Shown one piece after another: positions 36,759 to 45,830 of a stretch of 64,000 nucleotides of DNA. Both the position numbers and the translations under genes were made by a program. Source of the stretch: Micromonospora sp. HK10 (GTDB taxonomy: Bacteria; Actinomycetota; Actinomycetes; Mycobacteriales; Micromonosporaceae); assembly GCF_000982955.1 (NCBI RefSeq), contig NZ_KQ058772.1, positions 61,970 to 125,969 on the forward strand. Direction: 5' to 3'. The notes beneath the pieces are model-generated. The model searched no databases. It was not told the origin of the DNA and saw only the letters and a program-made list of their open reading frames with translations. The stretch's first letter is position 1. Each line of letters starts with the position of its first letter.

Positions 36759-39700
36759 ATGAATATCCACGGGGGATGTTCGCCTGCCGCCATGCGCACA
36801 AGACGCTGGCAGGCGGCGACGGTAACGATCCTGATGCTGCTCGGGCTGGTCTACCAGGCCGAGCCGGCCCGAGCGGCGGTCACCACGATGACAGCAGCCC
36901 AGCTCAACTCAACCTTCAACTCCTACGGTGACGCCGGAAACCACTGGACCGGCGGCGACGGCACGACCTCGGTCGCCCTGCCCGACGGCCGGGTTCTCTG
37001 GCTCTTCTCCGACACCTTCCTCGGCACGGTCAACGCCGACGGCAGCCGCCCGGCCAGCTCCCCGATGATCAACAATTCCGGGATCGTGCAAACCGGCACC
37101 ACCCTCGGCGCGACCCTGACCGGTGGCACCTCGGCGAAGCCCGAGGCGCTGGTCGTACCGAGCCAGTCCGGTGAGTTCCTCTGGGTGGGCGACGCGGTCG
37201 TCGAGTCCGGCGAGCTACGGGTCATCTACAACCGCTACCGGCGCAGCGGCAGCGGGGTCCTCGACTTCACCCTCACCGGGGTGGCACTGGCCAGGTTCGC
37301 GCTGCCCGCCCTCACCTTGACCGCCGTGACCGACCTACCGGTCGGCTCGGACGTCAACTGGGGCGCGGCCATCATGCCGGACGGGACGTACACCTACATC
37401 TACGGCACCTCGACCGCGCCCGGCCGGATGAAGTTCGGACACGTCGCCCGGGTCAGCACCGGTGCGATCGACGGCCCCTGGCAGTTCTGGACCGGCACCA
37501 CCTGGTCGGCGGACCACACCGCGGCCGCCCGGCTGCTCAGCGGCGTCGGCACCAGCTATTCGGTGCAGCAGGTCGGCAGCCAGTACGTGCTGGTCACGCA
37601 CGAGAACAACCTTGTCTTCGACCCGCAGATGGTGGCCTACACGGCCGCCTCGCCGACCGGCCCGTGGACCGGGCCGATCCAGCTCTACACCGCACCGGAG
37701 ATCACCGCTGGCTCGAAGAAGGTCGTCTACGACGCCCGGCTCCACCCCGAGCTGGCGACCAGCGGCAAACTGCTGATGTCCTACAACGTCAACAGCCTGG
37801 AGTACGCCGACACGCTCGCGGACGCCCGGCTCTACCGACCCCGGTTCGTCGACATCACCTGGCCGCTGCCGGCACCCGGCAGCGGGCTGCCGGCCGCACC
37901 GACCGGGCTGACCGTGACGGGGAAGGACGACTACGCCGACCTGACCTGGGCGGCAGTCAGCGGCGCCACCTCCTACCGGGTCTACCAGCGGGATGTCACC
38001 GGCGGCCAGACCCACTTCGCCCGGCACGCCAGCGCCGCGACCACCACCAGCCGTCGCGCGGGGCTGCTCATTCCGGGACACCGGTACGAGTTCAAGGTGG
38101 CCGCGGTCAACAGCGCCGGTGAAGGCACGGCCGGCGCCACCGTCTCGGTGACCCCGCAGAGCACCAAGCCGGTGACCGAGGCGGTCCGGCGCGCCAACAC
38201 GACCGGTGCGATCGCAGGCAGCTACCTGGTTCGGCTCAAGGCAGGTGCCGCTCAGCCGGAGCGGGTAGCCAGTTACGCGGCACAGCTCGTCGCGCAGGTC
38301 GGTGGGACCCTTGGCCCAGTGCTGTCCCGGACGCTGCGTGGCTTTGGCGCCACCCTCACCGAAACGCAAGCGGTCAACCTGGCTGCCCATCCGGACGTGC
38401 TGGACGTCGAGCAGAACGTCACCTACCGGGCGGCGGGGGAGCAACTCAACCCCTACGAGAACCTGGACCGGATCGACCAGCGGGATCTGCCATTCGACAA
38501 GAAGTACATCTACCCGAACGACGGCGCGGTGCAGGCATACGTGCTGGACAGCGGGATCAGGGCCAGCCACGAGGACTTCGGTGGCCGGGTGAGCACCGGA
38601 TTCAACGCCTTCGACGGGAGTACGAACACCTCAGACTGTGGCAAGGGGCACGGCACGGCAGTGGCCAGTGTGCTCGGTGGTACCGACTACGGCGCGGCCA
38701 AGGCGGCACGGCTCGTCCCGGTCAAGGTTTTGGATTGCGACGCCGCCGGTGACGCCGTCAGTGACACCCAGACCGTCGTGCGCGGCATCGAGTGGGTGAT
38801 GGGCGACGCCGAAAGCAAGAAGCCGGCGGTGATGAACCTCAGCCTCGGCGGTCCCAGCAGCCAGGCCGGCGAGGACGACCTCGACCATGCAGCCCGGGCG
38901 GCAGCCGGGTCCGGCATCGTGGTGGTGGCTGCGGCAGGCAACAGTGGCGGCGACGCCTGCGACTACTCGCCGGCCCGAACCGGCAAGGACTCGGCAGTCA
39001 TCACAGTCGGGGCCAGCAACCTGGAGGACTCGAGGCTCTCCGTCCCGGGCGCGATCAGCAACATCGGCCCATGTGTCAACCTCTTCGCACCCGGCGCGGA
39101 CGTCGTCGCTGCCGGAATCGGTGACGACATCGATATCTCGTACAGCTATGGCACCTCGGTGGCAGCCCCATTGGTTGCCGGGGCCGCCGCGATGCTGCTC
39201 CACGCGCACCCCGAATATGGCTCAACCGACGTGAAGACAGCGCTGACGCAGGCGGCCAGCAAGGACAAGCTGATCAACATCGGCACATCGCCGAACCTGC
39301 TGCTCTACGTCGAACGGCCGCCGACCGTCGCGCCGGGCAACCTGACCGCGACCGCCAACGACGACGGCACCATCGCCCTGGACTGGGCGCCGGTCGCCGA
39401 CCAGAACGTGCACTACCTCGTCTCCCAGCGGGACGTCACTGCCGGGGAGCCGAACTTCACCCGCTGGCCGTCCCCGGTCTTCAACGCCACCGACGCCGTC
39501 GCCCGCAACCTGCTGGAGGGCCACCGGTACGAATTCACGGTGGCCGCGGCGAACAGCGCCGGCACCGGTCCCGAGTCGAACATCGCCAGCGCGACAACCC
39601 ACCTGTCGGTCCCCGGGGCGCCGACCGGGCTGGTGGCTGCCCCGCAGACCGACGGTTCCATCAAACTCACCTGGACCTCCCTCGGGGCGGACATCTGGTA

Positions 39701-41903
39701 CTGGGTCTACCAGCGGGACGTGACCACCGGCGAGACCGCCTTCACGCGGCTGGAGATTCCGATCACCACCTGCTGCACGATGACCGCCGGTTACCTGCTG
39801 CATGGGCACGAGTACGAGTTCACAGTCAGCGGGACCAACGCGGGCGGGGAGGGGCCGACCTCGACCCCGGTCAGGGCGACCTCGACCTATCCGAAACCGG
39901 CCGCACCGACCGGCCTGACCGCGACGGCCGGGGACGCCCAAGTGGTGCTCAAGTGGACCGCCAGCACCACGAGCAACGTGTGGTACATGATTCAGCAACG
40001 GGACGTGACCAACGGGGAGACGACCTTCACCACCCTGGAGTTGCCGGTCACCACCTGCTGCACGTTCACCGCCGGCTACCTGGCCAACGGCCACAGCTAC
40101 GAATTCCGAGTGGTCACCACCAGCCAAGGTGGCGAGTCGGCGCCATCCAACACCGCCAGCGCCAAACCGATGCCACCGCTACCCGGCCAGGTCACCGGTC
40201 TGACCGCGACAGCCCAGTCCGACGGCGGGATCAAGATCACTTGGACCGCGCCCTCCGGCGGCGACTTCTTCTACGACATCTTCCAGCGGGACGTCACCGC
40301 CGGCCAGAGCTTCAGCAAGCTACCGCTGCCGGTCACCACCTGCTGCGCCTTCACCGCCGGCTACCTCACCCACAACCACGTCTACGAGTTCAAGGTGGCG
40401 GCCACCAACGCCGCCGGTGCCGGACCTCAATCCGCTGTGGCCAGCGCCACCTCCCGGTACACCCCGCCCGCCGCGCCGACCAACCTGCGCGGGTCCGCCG
40501 GTGGGGACGGCAGCATCGACCTGGACTGGGACGCCCCCGGGTCGGCGAGCTACCTCTACTGGATCTACCGGCGGGACGTGACCGCCGGGGAGGCGTTCGC
40601 CAAGCTGCCGTACCCGACCGAGGACACCCATGCCTCGATCGGCCTGCTGGTGCACAACCACGTGTACGAGTTCAAAGTGACCGCAGAGAACCAGGGTGGG
40701 CAGGGGCCGGCCTCCAACACCGCTCAGGTGACCGCCAAGGGTGGGCTTCCCGGCGCGCCGAGCAACCTGACCGCGAGCGCCGGCGACGGGAAGGCGACCC
40801 TGAGCTGGACGGCGAGCCCGACCTCCGGGGTCAGCTACACCATCTACCAACGCGACAAGACCGACGGCCAGTCCTGGCAGAAGCTGGCACTGCCGGTCAC
40901 CGGCACGTCAATGACGGCCAACTACCTGGCCAACGGGCACACCTACGAGTTCAAGGTCACCGCGTCGAACGTCGCCGGCGACTCGGCGGCATCGAATGTC
41001 GCCACCGCTCGGCCGATGCCACCGATCCCGCAGGCCGCGAGTGGCCTGACCGCCAGCGCGGGGGATGGGAAGGTGACCTTGAGGTGGACGGCGAGTTCGA
41101 CGTCGAACGTGTCCTACTGGATCGAGTCGCGGGCCCAGGGTGGCAACTGGTCGCGGTTGCCGGTGTCGGTGGGATGCTGCTCCTACACGGTGAACCTGCT
41201 GTTCAACGGAACGACGTACGAGTTCCGGCTGCGAGCGACGAACCTCAGTGGGGATTCGGCGGCGTCGAACGTGGCCAGTGCCCGACCGATGCCGCCGTTC
41301 CCGAAGACCCCCTACGGCCTGATCGGGTATATCGGGTCAGGAAACACGGCCTACCTCGACTGGGCGGACACGCTGACCTCGGGGGCCACCTACAACGTCT
41401 ACATGCGTAACCTCAGCGCGGGTGGCGGCTGGAGTCTGGTGAAGACCTGGCTCACCACGTCGGCCACCTACGTCCCATACCTCTGGTACGGCAGCCGGTA
41501 CGAGTTCAAGGTGACCGCATCGAGCCTCGCCGGGGAGAGCCAGGCGTCGAACATCTGGAGTTCGAGGGTCTTCTACGCCGACCTGGACGCCACCTGCAAC
41601 AACTACTACTTCCCCGGGCCTGGCAACTTCCCGATCGGTTGGACCTCCATCCTGACCAATGCCGACGGAGTGGGCGGCGACGACAACGTCAGGATCAAGG
41701 TGGTCCGCAAGCTCTACTCCAACGGCCGGCTCTGGATCACCTGGCAGAACTGGGTCAACACGTCGAGCACCGGTTGGTGGAGTGTCCGCGAGACCGAGAC
41801 CGAGGCGCAGGAGGGCGAGTACGACGTCTTCCTCAGCGTCTACGGTCCCAACGGGGAGGAGTGGGGATCCGCGCACGACAAGTGCTTCGGCGTTCGTAAG
41901 TGA
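36759..41903 (+). CDS. Giant secreted DUF4185-subtilase-FN3 protein
   Basis: 1714 residues. A signal peptide (RTRRWQAATVTILMLLGLV, cut near ARA 37-39) is followed by a DUF4185/DUF5005-like beta-propeller-type domain (about 45-375, LPDGRVLWLFSDTFLG), one FN3 domain, an I9 propeptide (SYLVRLKAGAAQ), and an S8 subtilase with catalytic Asp597 (YVLDSGI), His631 (GHGTAVAS) and Ser800 (GTSVAAPLVAG). Eight FN3 repeats with a QRDVT motif follow, then a Cys-containing C-terminal domain of about 110 residues. Four FN3 repeats contain adjacent cysteines. It is likely an extracellular protease that binds polysaccharide or surface polymers. ATG 36792 is an alternative start; neither has a clear ribosome binding site. 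Confidence 0.85.
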   Translation: MNIHGGCSPAAMRTRRWQAATVTILMLLGLVYQAEPARAAVTTMTAAQLNSTFNSYGDAGNHWTGGDGTTSVALPDGRVLWLFSDTFLGTVNADGSRPASSPMINNSGIVQTGTTLGATLTGGTSAKPEALVVPSQSGEFLWVGDAVVESGELRVIYNRYRRSGSGVLDFTLTGVALARFALPALTLTAVTDLPVGSDVNWGAAIMPDGTYTYIYGTSTAPGRMKFGHVARVSTGAIDGPWQFWTGTTWSADHTAAARLLSGVGTSYSVQQVGSQYVLVTHENNLVFDPQMVAYTAASPTGPWTGPIQLYTAPEITAGSKKVVYDARLHPELATSGKLLMSYNVNSLEYADTLADARLYRPRFVDITWPLPAPGSGLPAAPTGLTVTGKDDYADLTWAAVSGATSYRVYQRDVTGGQTHFARHASAATTTSRRAGLLIPGHRYEFKVAAVNSAGEGTAGATVSVTPQSTKPVTEAVRRANTTGAIAGSYLVRLKAGAAQPERVASYAAQLVAQVGGTLGPVLSRTLRGFGATLTETQAVNLAAHPDVLDVEQNVTYRAAGEQLNPYENLDRIDQRDLPFDKKYIYPNDGAVQAYVLDSGIRASHEDFGGRVSTGFNAFDGSTNTSDCGKGHGTAVASVLGGTDYGAAKAARLVPVKVLDCDAAGDAVSDTQTVVRGIEWVMGDAESKKPAVMNLSLGGPSSQAGEDDLDHAARAAAGSGIVVVAAAGNSGGDACDYSPARTGKDSAVITVGASNLEDSRLSVPGAISNIGPCVNLFAPGADVVAAGIGDDIDISYSYGTSVAAPLVAGAAAMLLHAHPEYGSTDVKTALTQAASKDKLINIGTSPNLLLYVERPPTVAPGNLTATANDDGTIALDWAPVADQNVHYLVSQRDVTAGEPNFTRWPSPVFNATDAVARNLLEGHRYEFTVAAANSAGTGPESNIASATTHLSVPGAPTGLVAAPQTDGSIKLTWTSLGADIWYWVYQRDVTTGETAFTRLEIPITTCCTMTAGYLLHGHEYEFTVSGTNAGGEGPTSTPVRATSTYPKPAAPTGLTATAGDAQVVLKWTASTTSNVWYMIQQRDVTNGETTFTTLELPVTTCCTFTAGYLANGHSYEFRVVTTSQGGESAPSNTASAKPMPPLPGQVTGLTATAQSDGGIKITWTAPSGGDFFYDIFQRDVTAGQSFSKLPLPVTTCCAFTAGYLTHNHVYEFKVAATNAAGAGPQSAVASATSRYTPPAAPTNLRGSAGGDGSIDLDWDAPGSASYLYWIYRRDVTAGEAFAKLPYPTEDTHASIGLLVHNHVYEFKVTAENQGGQGPASNTAQVTAKGGLPGAPSNLTASAGDGKATLSWTASPTSGVSYTIYQRDKTDGQSWQKLALPVTGTSMTANYLANGHTYEFKVTASNVAGDSAASNVATARPMPPIPQAASGLTASAGDGKVTLRWTASSTSNVSYWIESRAQGGNWSRLPVSVGCCSYTVNLLFNGTTYEFRLRATNLSGDSAASNVASARPMPPFPKTPYGLIGYIGSGNTAYLDWADTLTSGATYNVYMRNLSAGGGWSLVKTWLTTSATYVPYLWYGSRYEFKVTASSLAGESQASNIWSSRVFYADLDATCNNYYFPGPGNFPIGWTSILTNADGVGGDDNVRIKVVRKLYSNGRLWITWQNWVNTSSTGWWSVRETETEAQEGEYDVFLSVYGPNGEEWGSAHDKCFGVRK

Positions 41904-41949
41904 CCCGGTCGGTCGGCTGACACCCGGGCCGGCCGCAGCACCCCAGCAC

Positions 41950-41992
41950 GCACCGGCTGGCGGGTCCATGACATGGATCCGCCAGCCGGTGC
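41950..41992 (+). terminator. Strong hairpin after the secreted protease gene
   Basis: Bases 41950-41969 pair with 41973-41992 (20 bp, one G-T wobble) with a three-base loop. No T tract follows; stem-only terminators of this kind are common in actinomycetes. It also faces the convergent gene at 42046. Confidence 0.7.
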
Positions 41993-42045
41993 CCCTGCAT
42001 CATCGTCCGCCATCAGCTGGCTTCCGTGATCGGGCAGGGCAGGCC

Positions 42046-42399
42046 CTAGCTGGTCGGTCGCTCGCGCTTGGGCAGCTTCGCCACCACCGCGTCGTACGAC
42101 CCGTCGACCGCCTCGCGCAGCTCCTCGTCCGGGATGGCGCCGGCCAGGCGCAGCGTGTTCCAGCCGGACCGGCCGATGTAGGGGGAGGAGCGGGCGTCGT
42201 CCGGGAAGCGGTGCAGCCACTCGTCGGCCACCTCCCGGGTCGGGCCGCACTTGACCCCCACCCGCGCCTCGCCGTCGGGCGCGCCGAGGAACGCGAAGAT
42301 CCGGCTGCCCACCTTGACCACCTCGTCGCCCTCCCACGGCTGGTCCAGCCAGGCACCCGGCTTGGCCAGGCAGTAGGCCCGCATCTCGTCGCGCCGCAT
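42046..42399 (-). CDS. MmcQ/YjbR-family protein
   Basis: 117 residues: MRAYCLAKPGAWLDQPWEGD, VKVGSRIFAFLG and SGWNTLRLAGAIPDEELREAV match MmcQ/YjbR proteins, small CyaY-like fold proteins believed to bind DNA; cellular role unknown. ATG 42399 follows GGGAGGA. Confidence 0.85.
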   Translation of the reverse strand: MRRDEMRAYCLAKPGAWLDQPWEGDEVVKVGSRIFAFLGAPDGEARVGVKCGPTREVADEWLHRFPDDARSSPYIGRSGWNTLRLAGAIPDEELREAVDGSYDAVVAKLPKRERPTS

Positions 42400-42720
42400 C
42401 GCGTCCTCCCTGTCGGTCGCCGGCCAGTCTGCCGCGACCCCCTGACCCGCCGCGACCCCTGACCGGCCGCCGCCCGTCACGACCCCCTGGCAGGCCGCCA
42501 CTCGCAGCCGTCGGCCCTGACAAGCCGCGGCCTGTCGCCGACGGCGCCGCCCGGGGCCGTCGGCCTTGGCAAGCCGTGGCCTGTCGCCGACGGCGCCGCC
42601 CGCGGCCGTCGGCCTTGGCAAGCCGCGGCGGTGCCGCCCGCAGGCGTCCGCCGGTGCCGGCGGCAGGCGTATGCCCCGGCAAGCGGCGTTCCGCAGCCGC
42701 CGCGCCGTCGGCCGGACCGC
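42400..42720. repeat. Gap with 49-bp tandem repeat
   Basis: This 321-base gap holds about two and a half copies of a 49-base unit beginning GCCGTCGGCC at 42507, 42556 and 42605; the third copy breaks down after about 25 bases. The unit contains the dyad-like stretch CTGTCGCCGACGGCGCCG. No gene is evident. It lies upstream of the MmcQ gene and downstream of the HTH gene at 42721. Confidence 0.65.
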
Positions 42721-43155
42721 TCAGTCGCCGGTGCCGGTGCGGACGGCCAGTCGCTCGTAGCGCTGCCGGGCGGCCTGGGCGCTGCCCAGCCCCAGCCCGA
42801 AGGCGATCGCCTGCCAGGTGAGGCCCCGGCCGCGGGCCACCTGCAGCAGCCCGGCCTCGAGCGCGTCGACCTCGGCTCGCACGTGCGGGATCAGGGTCAG
42901 CGCGGCCATCAGATCGGCCTGGTCGACCGGCTCCTCGCCCGGCTCCAGTTCGGCTCCGCCGGCCAGGGCCATCACCAGGGTGGCCGCCTCGTAGGCATCG
43001 GGGACGTCGGGGTGCGCGTACCGCCGGCGACCGGCGTCGGTGCCGGCGTGCCGCTCGGCGATCCGCATCAGCGCGGCGTAGTTGCGGTGCGCCCGGGCCT
43101 GGGCAGCATCCGGAGCGGTGAACGGGTCGTTGTCCAGCGTGACCATGCCCATCAT
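42721..43155 (-). CDS. Small HTH DNA-binding protein
   Basis: About 144 residues. The C-terminal part RGLTWQAIAFGLGLGSAQAA plus RQRYERL is a sigma-region-4-like helix-turn-helix seen in many small actinomycete proteins. Starts at ATG 43155, 43152 or 43146 are possible. A TTGACA on the coding strand (43182-43177) with TTCCAT 17 bases on would place the transcript start near 43147, so the mRNA could be leaderless from ATG 43146. Confidence 0.7.
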   Translation of the reverse strand: MMGMVTLDNDPFTAPDAAQARAHRNYAALMRIAERHAGTDAGRRRYAHPDVPDAYEAATLVMALAGGAELEPGEEPVDQADLMAALTLIPHVRAEVDALEAGLLQVARGRGLTWQAIAFGLGLGSAQAARQRYERLAVRTGTGD

Positions 43156-43162
43156 GGAATCG

Positions 43163-43184
43163 GTTGAACAACTTTTTGTCAACA
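43163..43184. promoter_or_regulatory. AT-rich dyad between HTH gene and DNA glycosylase gene
   Basis: GTTGAACAACTTTTTGTCAAC is an imperfect palindrome in an otherwise GC-rich gap, overlapping the TTGACA of the leftward gene. It is a plausible operator for the neighbouring HTH protein. Confidence 0.4.
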
Positions 43185-43237
43185 GCCTATTGAAAGCGGA
43201 TTGTGCGGGCCCTCGGGACGCCGGATAGGGTCGGTCC

Positions 43238-43855
43238 GTGACCGCAAGCGACCTCGCCAGCCTCGCCGATCTGCTCGCCGGGCCGGTCCTGCCCGCCGCC
43301 CGGGGTCTGCTCGGCTGCCGCCTCACCGGTCACGGGGTGACCGTGCGGATCACCGAGGTGGAGGCGTACGCCGGCACCGCGGGCGACCCGGCCTCGCACG
43401 CCCACCGCGGGCGCACTCCCCGCAACGCGGTGATGTTCGGCCCGGCGGGGCACGCCTACGTCTACTTCACCTATGGCATGCACTGGTGCATGAATGTGGT
43501 CACCGGAGCGGACGGCGAGGCCTCGGCGGTGCTGCTGCGGGCCGGTGAGGTGGTCGACGGCCTCGACCTCGCTCGGTCCCGCCGGCCGGCCGTACGCCGG
43601 GATGTGGATCTCGCCCGCGGGCCCGCCCGGCTCTGCGCGGCGCTCGGCATCGACCGGTCCGGCTACGGCGCGGACCTGCTCGGCGACGGCCCGGTCCGGC
43701 TGCGGCCCCCGGTCGCGCCGGTGCCGGCGGCGGCGGTGGAGGCCGGACCCCGGGTCGGTGTCACCGGCGCGCACGACCTGCCCTGGCGTTTCTGGCTCGC
43801 CGGCGACCCGACGGTGAGCGCCTACCGCCGGCACGTGCCCCGCGCCCGGCGCTGA
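43238..43855 (+). CDS. DNA-3-methyladenine glycosylase (AAG/MPG family)
   Basis: 205 residues. [31 protein letters not shown] (with the catalytic Glu region), [20 protein letters not shown] and the C-terminal [13 protein letters not shown] match the AAG family, which excises alkylated purines in base excision repair. GTG start with a weak ribosome binding site; divergent from the small HTH gene. Confidence 0.9.
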   Translation: MTASDLASLADLLAGPVLPAARGLLGCRLTGHGVTVRITEVEAYAGTAGDPASHAHRGRTPRNAVMFGPAGHAYVYFTYGMHWCMNVVTGADGEASAVLLRAGEVVDGLDLARSRRPAVRRDVDLARGPARLCAALGIDRSGYGADLLGDGPVRLRPPVAPVPAAAVEAGPRVGVTGAHDLPWRFWLAGDPTVSAYRRHVPRARR

Positions 43856-43963
43856 CCCCGTGGCATGGTGTGGGGCGCCCGGCGCCGTCCCGGGCCCGGC
43901 GGCCCCGCTCGGCCGCGGGGCGGGTGAGCCGCACCACCCGGGGTGGGGTACGTGGCGGAATAG

Positions 43964-43975
43964 TTGACTCGTCAA
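43964..43975. promoter_or_regulatory. TTGACTCGTCAA palindrome before monooxygenase pair
   Basis: A perfect TTGAC-TC-GTCAA dyad lies 58 bases before the flavin monooxygenase start in an unusually AT-rich stretch. It overlaps a possible -35 element (TTGACT), so a repressor, for example of the MarR type, may bind here. No MarR gene is visible nearby. Confidence 0.4.
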
Positions 43976-44033
43976 ATATGTTGTGCGGTACGACTCCGGG
44001 TCGACCGACCCGGACGGCACGCGAGGAGCGGTC

Positions 44034-45173
44034 ATGCAGTTCGGAGTCTTCACCGTCGGCGACGTCACGGTCGACCCGACCAACGGGCGGATGCCGTCCG
44101 AGCGTGAGCGCATCAAGGCCATGGTGGCCATCGCGCTCAAGGCCGAGGAGGTCGGGCTCGACGTCTTCGCCACCGGCGAGCACCACAACCCGCCGTTCGT
44201 GCCCTCGTCGCCGACCACCATGCTCGGCTACATCGCGGCCCGCACCGAGCGGCTGCTGCTCTCCACCGCGACCACGCTGATCACCACCAACGACCCGGTG
44301 AAGATCGCCGAGGACTACGCGATGCTTCAGCACCTGGCCGACGGCCGGGTCGACCTGATGATGGGGCGCGGCAACACCGGGCCGGTCTACCCGTGGTTCG
44401 GCCAGGACATCCGCAACGGCATCCCGCTCGCGATCGAGAACTACGACCTGTTGCGCCGGCTCTGGCGTGAGGACGTGGTCGACTGGAAGGGGCGGTTCCG
44501 CACCCCGCTGCAGGCGTTCACCTCGACGCCGCGCCCGCTCGACGGCGTGCCGCCGTTCGTCTGGCACGGCTCGATCCGCAGCCCGGAGATCGCCGAGCAG
44601 GCCGCGTACTACGGGGACGGCTTCTTCGCCAACCACATCTTCTGGCCCAAGGAGCACACCCAGCGGATGGTGGGCCTCTACCGGCAGCGCTTCGAGCACT
44701 ACGGCCACGGCTCCGCCGACCAGGCGATCGTCGGCCTGGGCGGGCAGGTCTTCCTACGGCGCAACTCGCAGGACGCGGTACGCGAGTTCCGGCCGTACTT
44801 CGACAACGCCCCGGTCTACGGGCACGGCCCGTCGCTGGAGGAGTTCACCCGGGAGACGCCGCTGACCGTGGGCAGCCCGCAGCAGGTCATCGACCGGACG
44901 CTGAGCTTCCGCGAGTACGTCGGCGACTACCAGCGCCAGCTCTTCCTGGTCGACCACGCCGGCCTGCCGTTGAAGACCGTGCTGGAGCAGCTCGACCTGC
45001 TCGGCGAGGAGGTCATCCCGGTGCTGCGCAAGGAGTTCGACACGCTGCGCCCGGCGCACGTGCCGGAGGCGCCGACGCACGCCTCGCTGCTGGCCGCGGC
45101 CGGCGGCGGCACCGACGCCACCGTGCACGCCGTCGACGACGTGACCGGCAAGGCCCCCGAGGAGGCCCGATGA
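44034..45173 (+). CDS. LLM-class FMN-dependent monooxygenase (CE1758-like)
   Basis: 379 residues with the luciferase-like TIM barrel: MQFGVFTVGDVTVDPTNGR, VGLDVFATGEHHNPPFVPSS, and GRVDLMMGRGNTGPVYPWFG. It would use reduced FMN and oxygen on an unknown substrate. GCGAGGAGCG precedes the ATG. The stop overlaps the reductase start (ATGA). The pair resembles the CE1758/CE1759 pair annotated in corynebacteria. Confidence 0.88.
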   Translation: MQFGVFTVGDVTVDPTNGRMPSERERIKAMVAIALKAEEVGLDVFATGEHHNPPFVPSSPTTMLGYIAARTERLLLSTATTLITTNDPVKIAEDYAMLQHLADGRVDLMMGRGNTGPVYPWFGQDIRNGIPLAIENYDLLRRLWREDVVDWKGRFRTPLQAFTSTPRPLDGVPPFVWHGSIRSPEIAEQAAYYGDGFFANHIFWPKEHTQRMVGLYRQRFEHYGHGSADQAIVGLGGQVFLRRNSQDAVREFRPYFDNAPVYGHGPSLEEFTRETPLTVGSPQQVIDRTLSFREYVGDYQRQLFLVDHAGLPLKTVLEQLDLLGEEVIPVLRKEFDTLRPAHVPEAPTHASLLAAAGGGTDATVHAVDDVTGKAPEEAR

Positions 45174-45796
45174 CCCGGCGCACCCTCGTGGTGATCTCGG
45201 CCGGCCTCGGCCAGCCCTCATCCACCCGGCTGCTCGCCGACCAGCTCGCCGCGGCCGCCCGCGACGAGCTGGTCCGGCGCGGCGCCGAGGTGGAGGTCCG
45301 TACGGTGGAGCTGCGCGAACACGCCCACGACGTGGTGAACCACCTGCTCACCGGCTTCCCCTCGGCCGCGCTGCGCGAGGTGCTGGCCACCGTGACCGGC
45401 GCGGACGGGCTGATCGCGGTCACCCCGATCTTCAACGCCTCGTACAACGGGCTGTTCAAGTCGTTCTTCGACGTGCTCGACCGGGAGGCCCTGGCGGACC
45501 GGCCGGTGCTGATCGGCGCCACCGGCGGCACCGCCCGGCACTCGCTCGCCCTGGAACACGCGGTCCGGCCGATGTTCGGCTATCTGCGGGCCGCGGTGGT
45601 GCCCACGGCGGTCTTCGCCGCCCCGGAGGACTGGTCCGGGGAGGGCGACGAGAGCGCGCTGCGGGCCCGGATCCGCCGGGCCGGCGCCGAGCTGGCCGAG
45701 CAGGTGGAGCGGCGGCCGGCCGCGACCGGACCGGCCGACCCGTTCGCGCTCACCACCAGCTTCGAGCAGCTGCTCGCCGGCCGCGACCCGTCCTGA
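45170..45796 (+). CDS. NAD(P)H-dependent FMN reductase (CE1759-like)
   Basis: 208 residues of flavodoxin fold: VVISAGLGQPSSTRLLADQL, VTPIFNASYNGLFKSFFDVL and IGATGGTARHSLALEHAVRP. It should supply reduced flavin to the monooxygenase encoded just before it. Translationally coupled by ATGA. Confidence 0.88.
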   Translation: MTRRTLVVISAGLGQPSSTRLLADQLAAAARDELVRRGAEVEVRTVELREHAHDVVNHLLTGFPSAALREVLATVTGADGLIAVTPIFNASYNGLFKSFFDVLDREALADRPVLIGATGGTARHSLALEHAVRPMFGYLRAAVVPTAVFAAPEDWSGEGDESALRARIRRAGAELAEQVERRPAATGPADPFALTTSFEQLLAGRDPS

Positions 45797-45805
45797 GCCG
45801 GGCCG

Positions 45806-45830
45806 GCCGGCGCCCGGTCACGGCGCCGGC
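45806..45830. terminator. Terminator between convergent genes
   Basis: GCCGGCGCC (45806-45814) pairs perfectly with GGCGCCGGC (45822-45830) over a seven-base loop, between the reductase gene and the convergent universal stress protein gene, whose last codons it overlaps. Confidence 0.55.

Noticed and set aside
42507..42630. CRISPR array
   Set aside because: The 49-bp repeats are directly adjacent with no spacers, only about 2.5 copies, and no cas genes are present.
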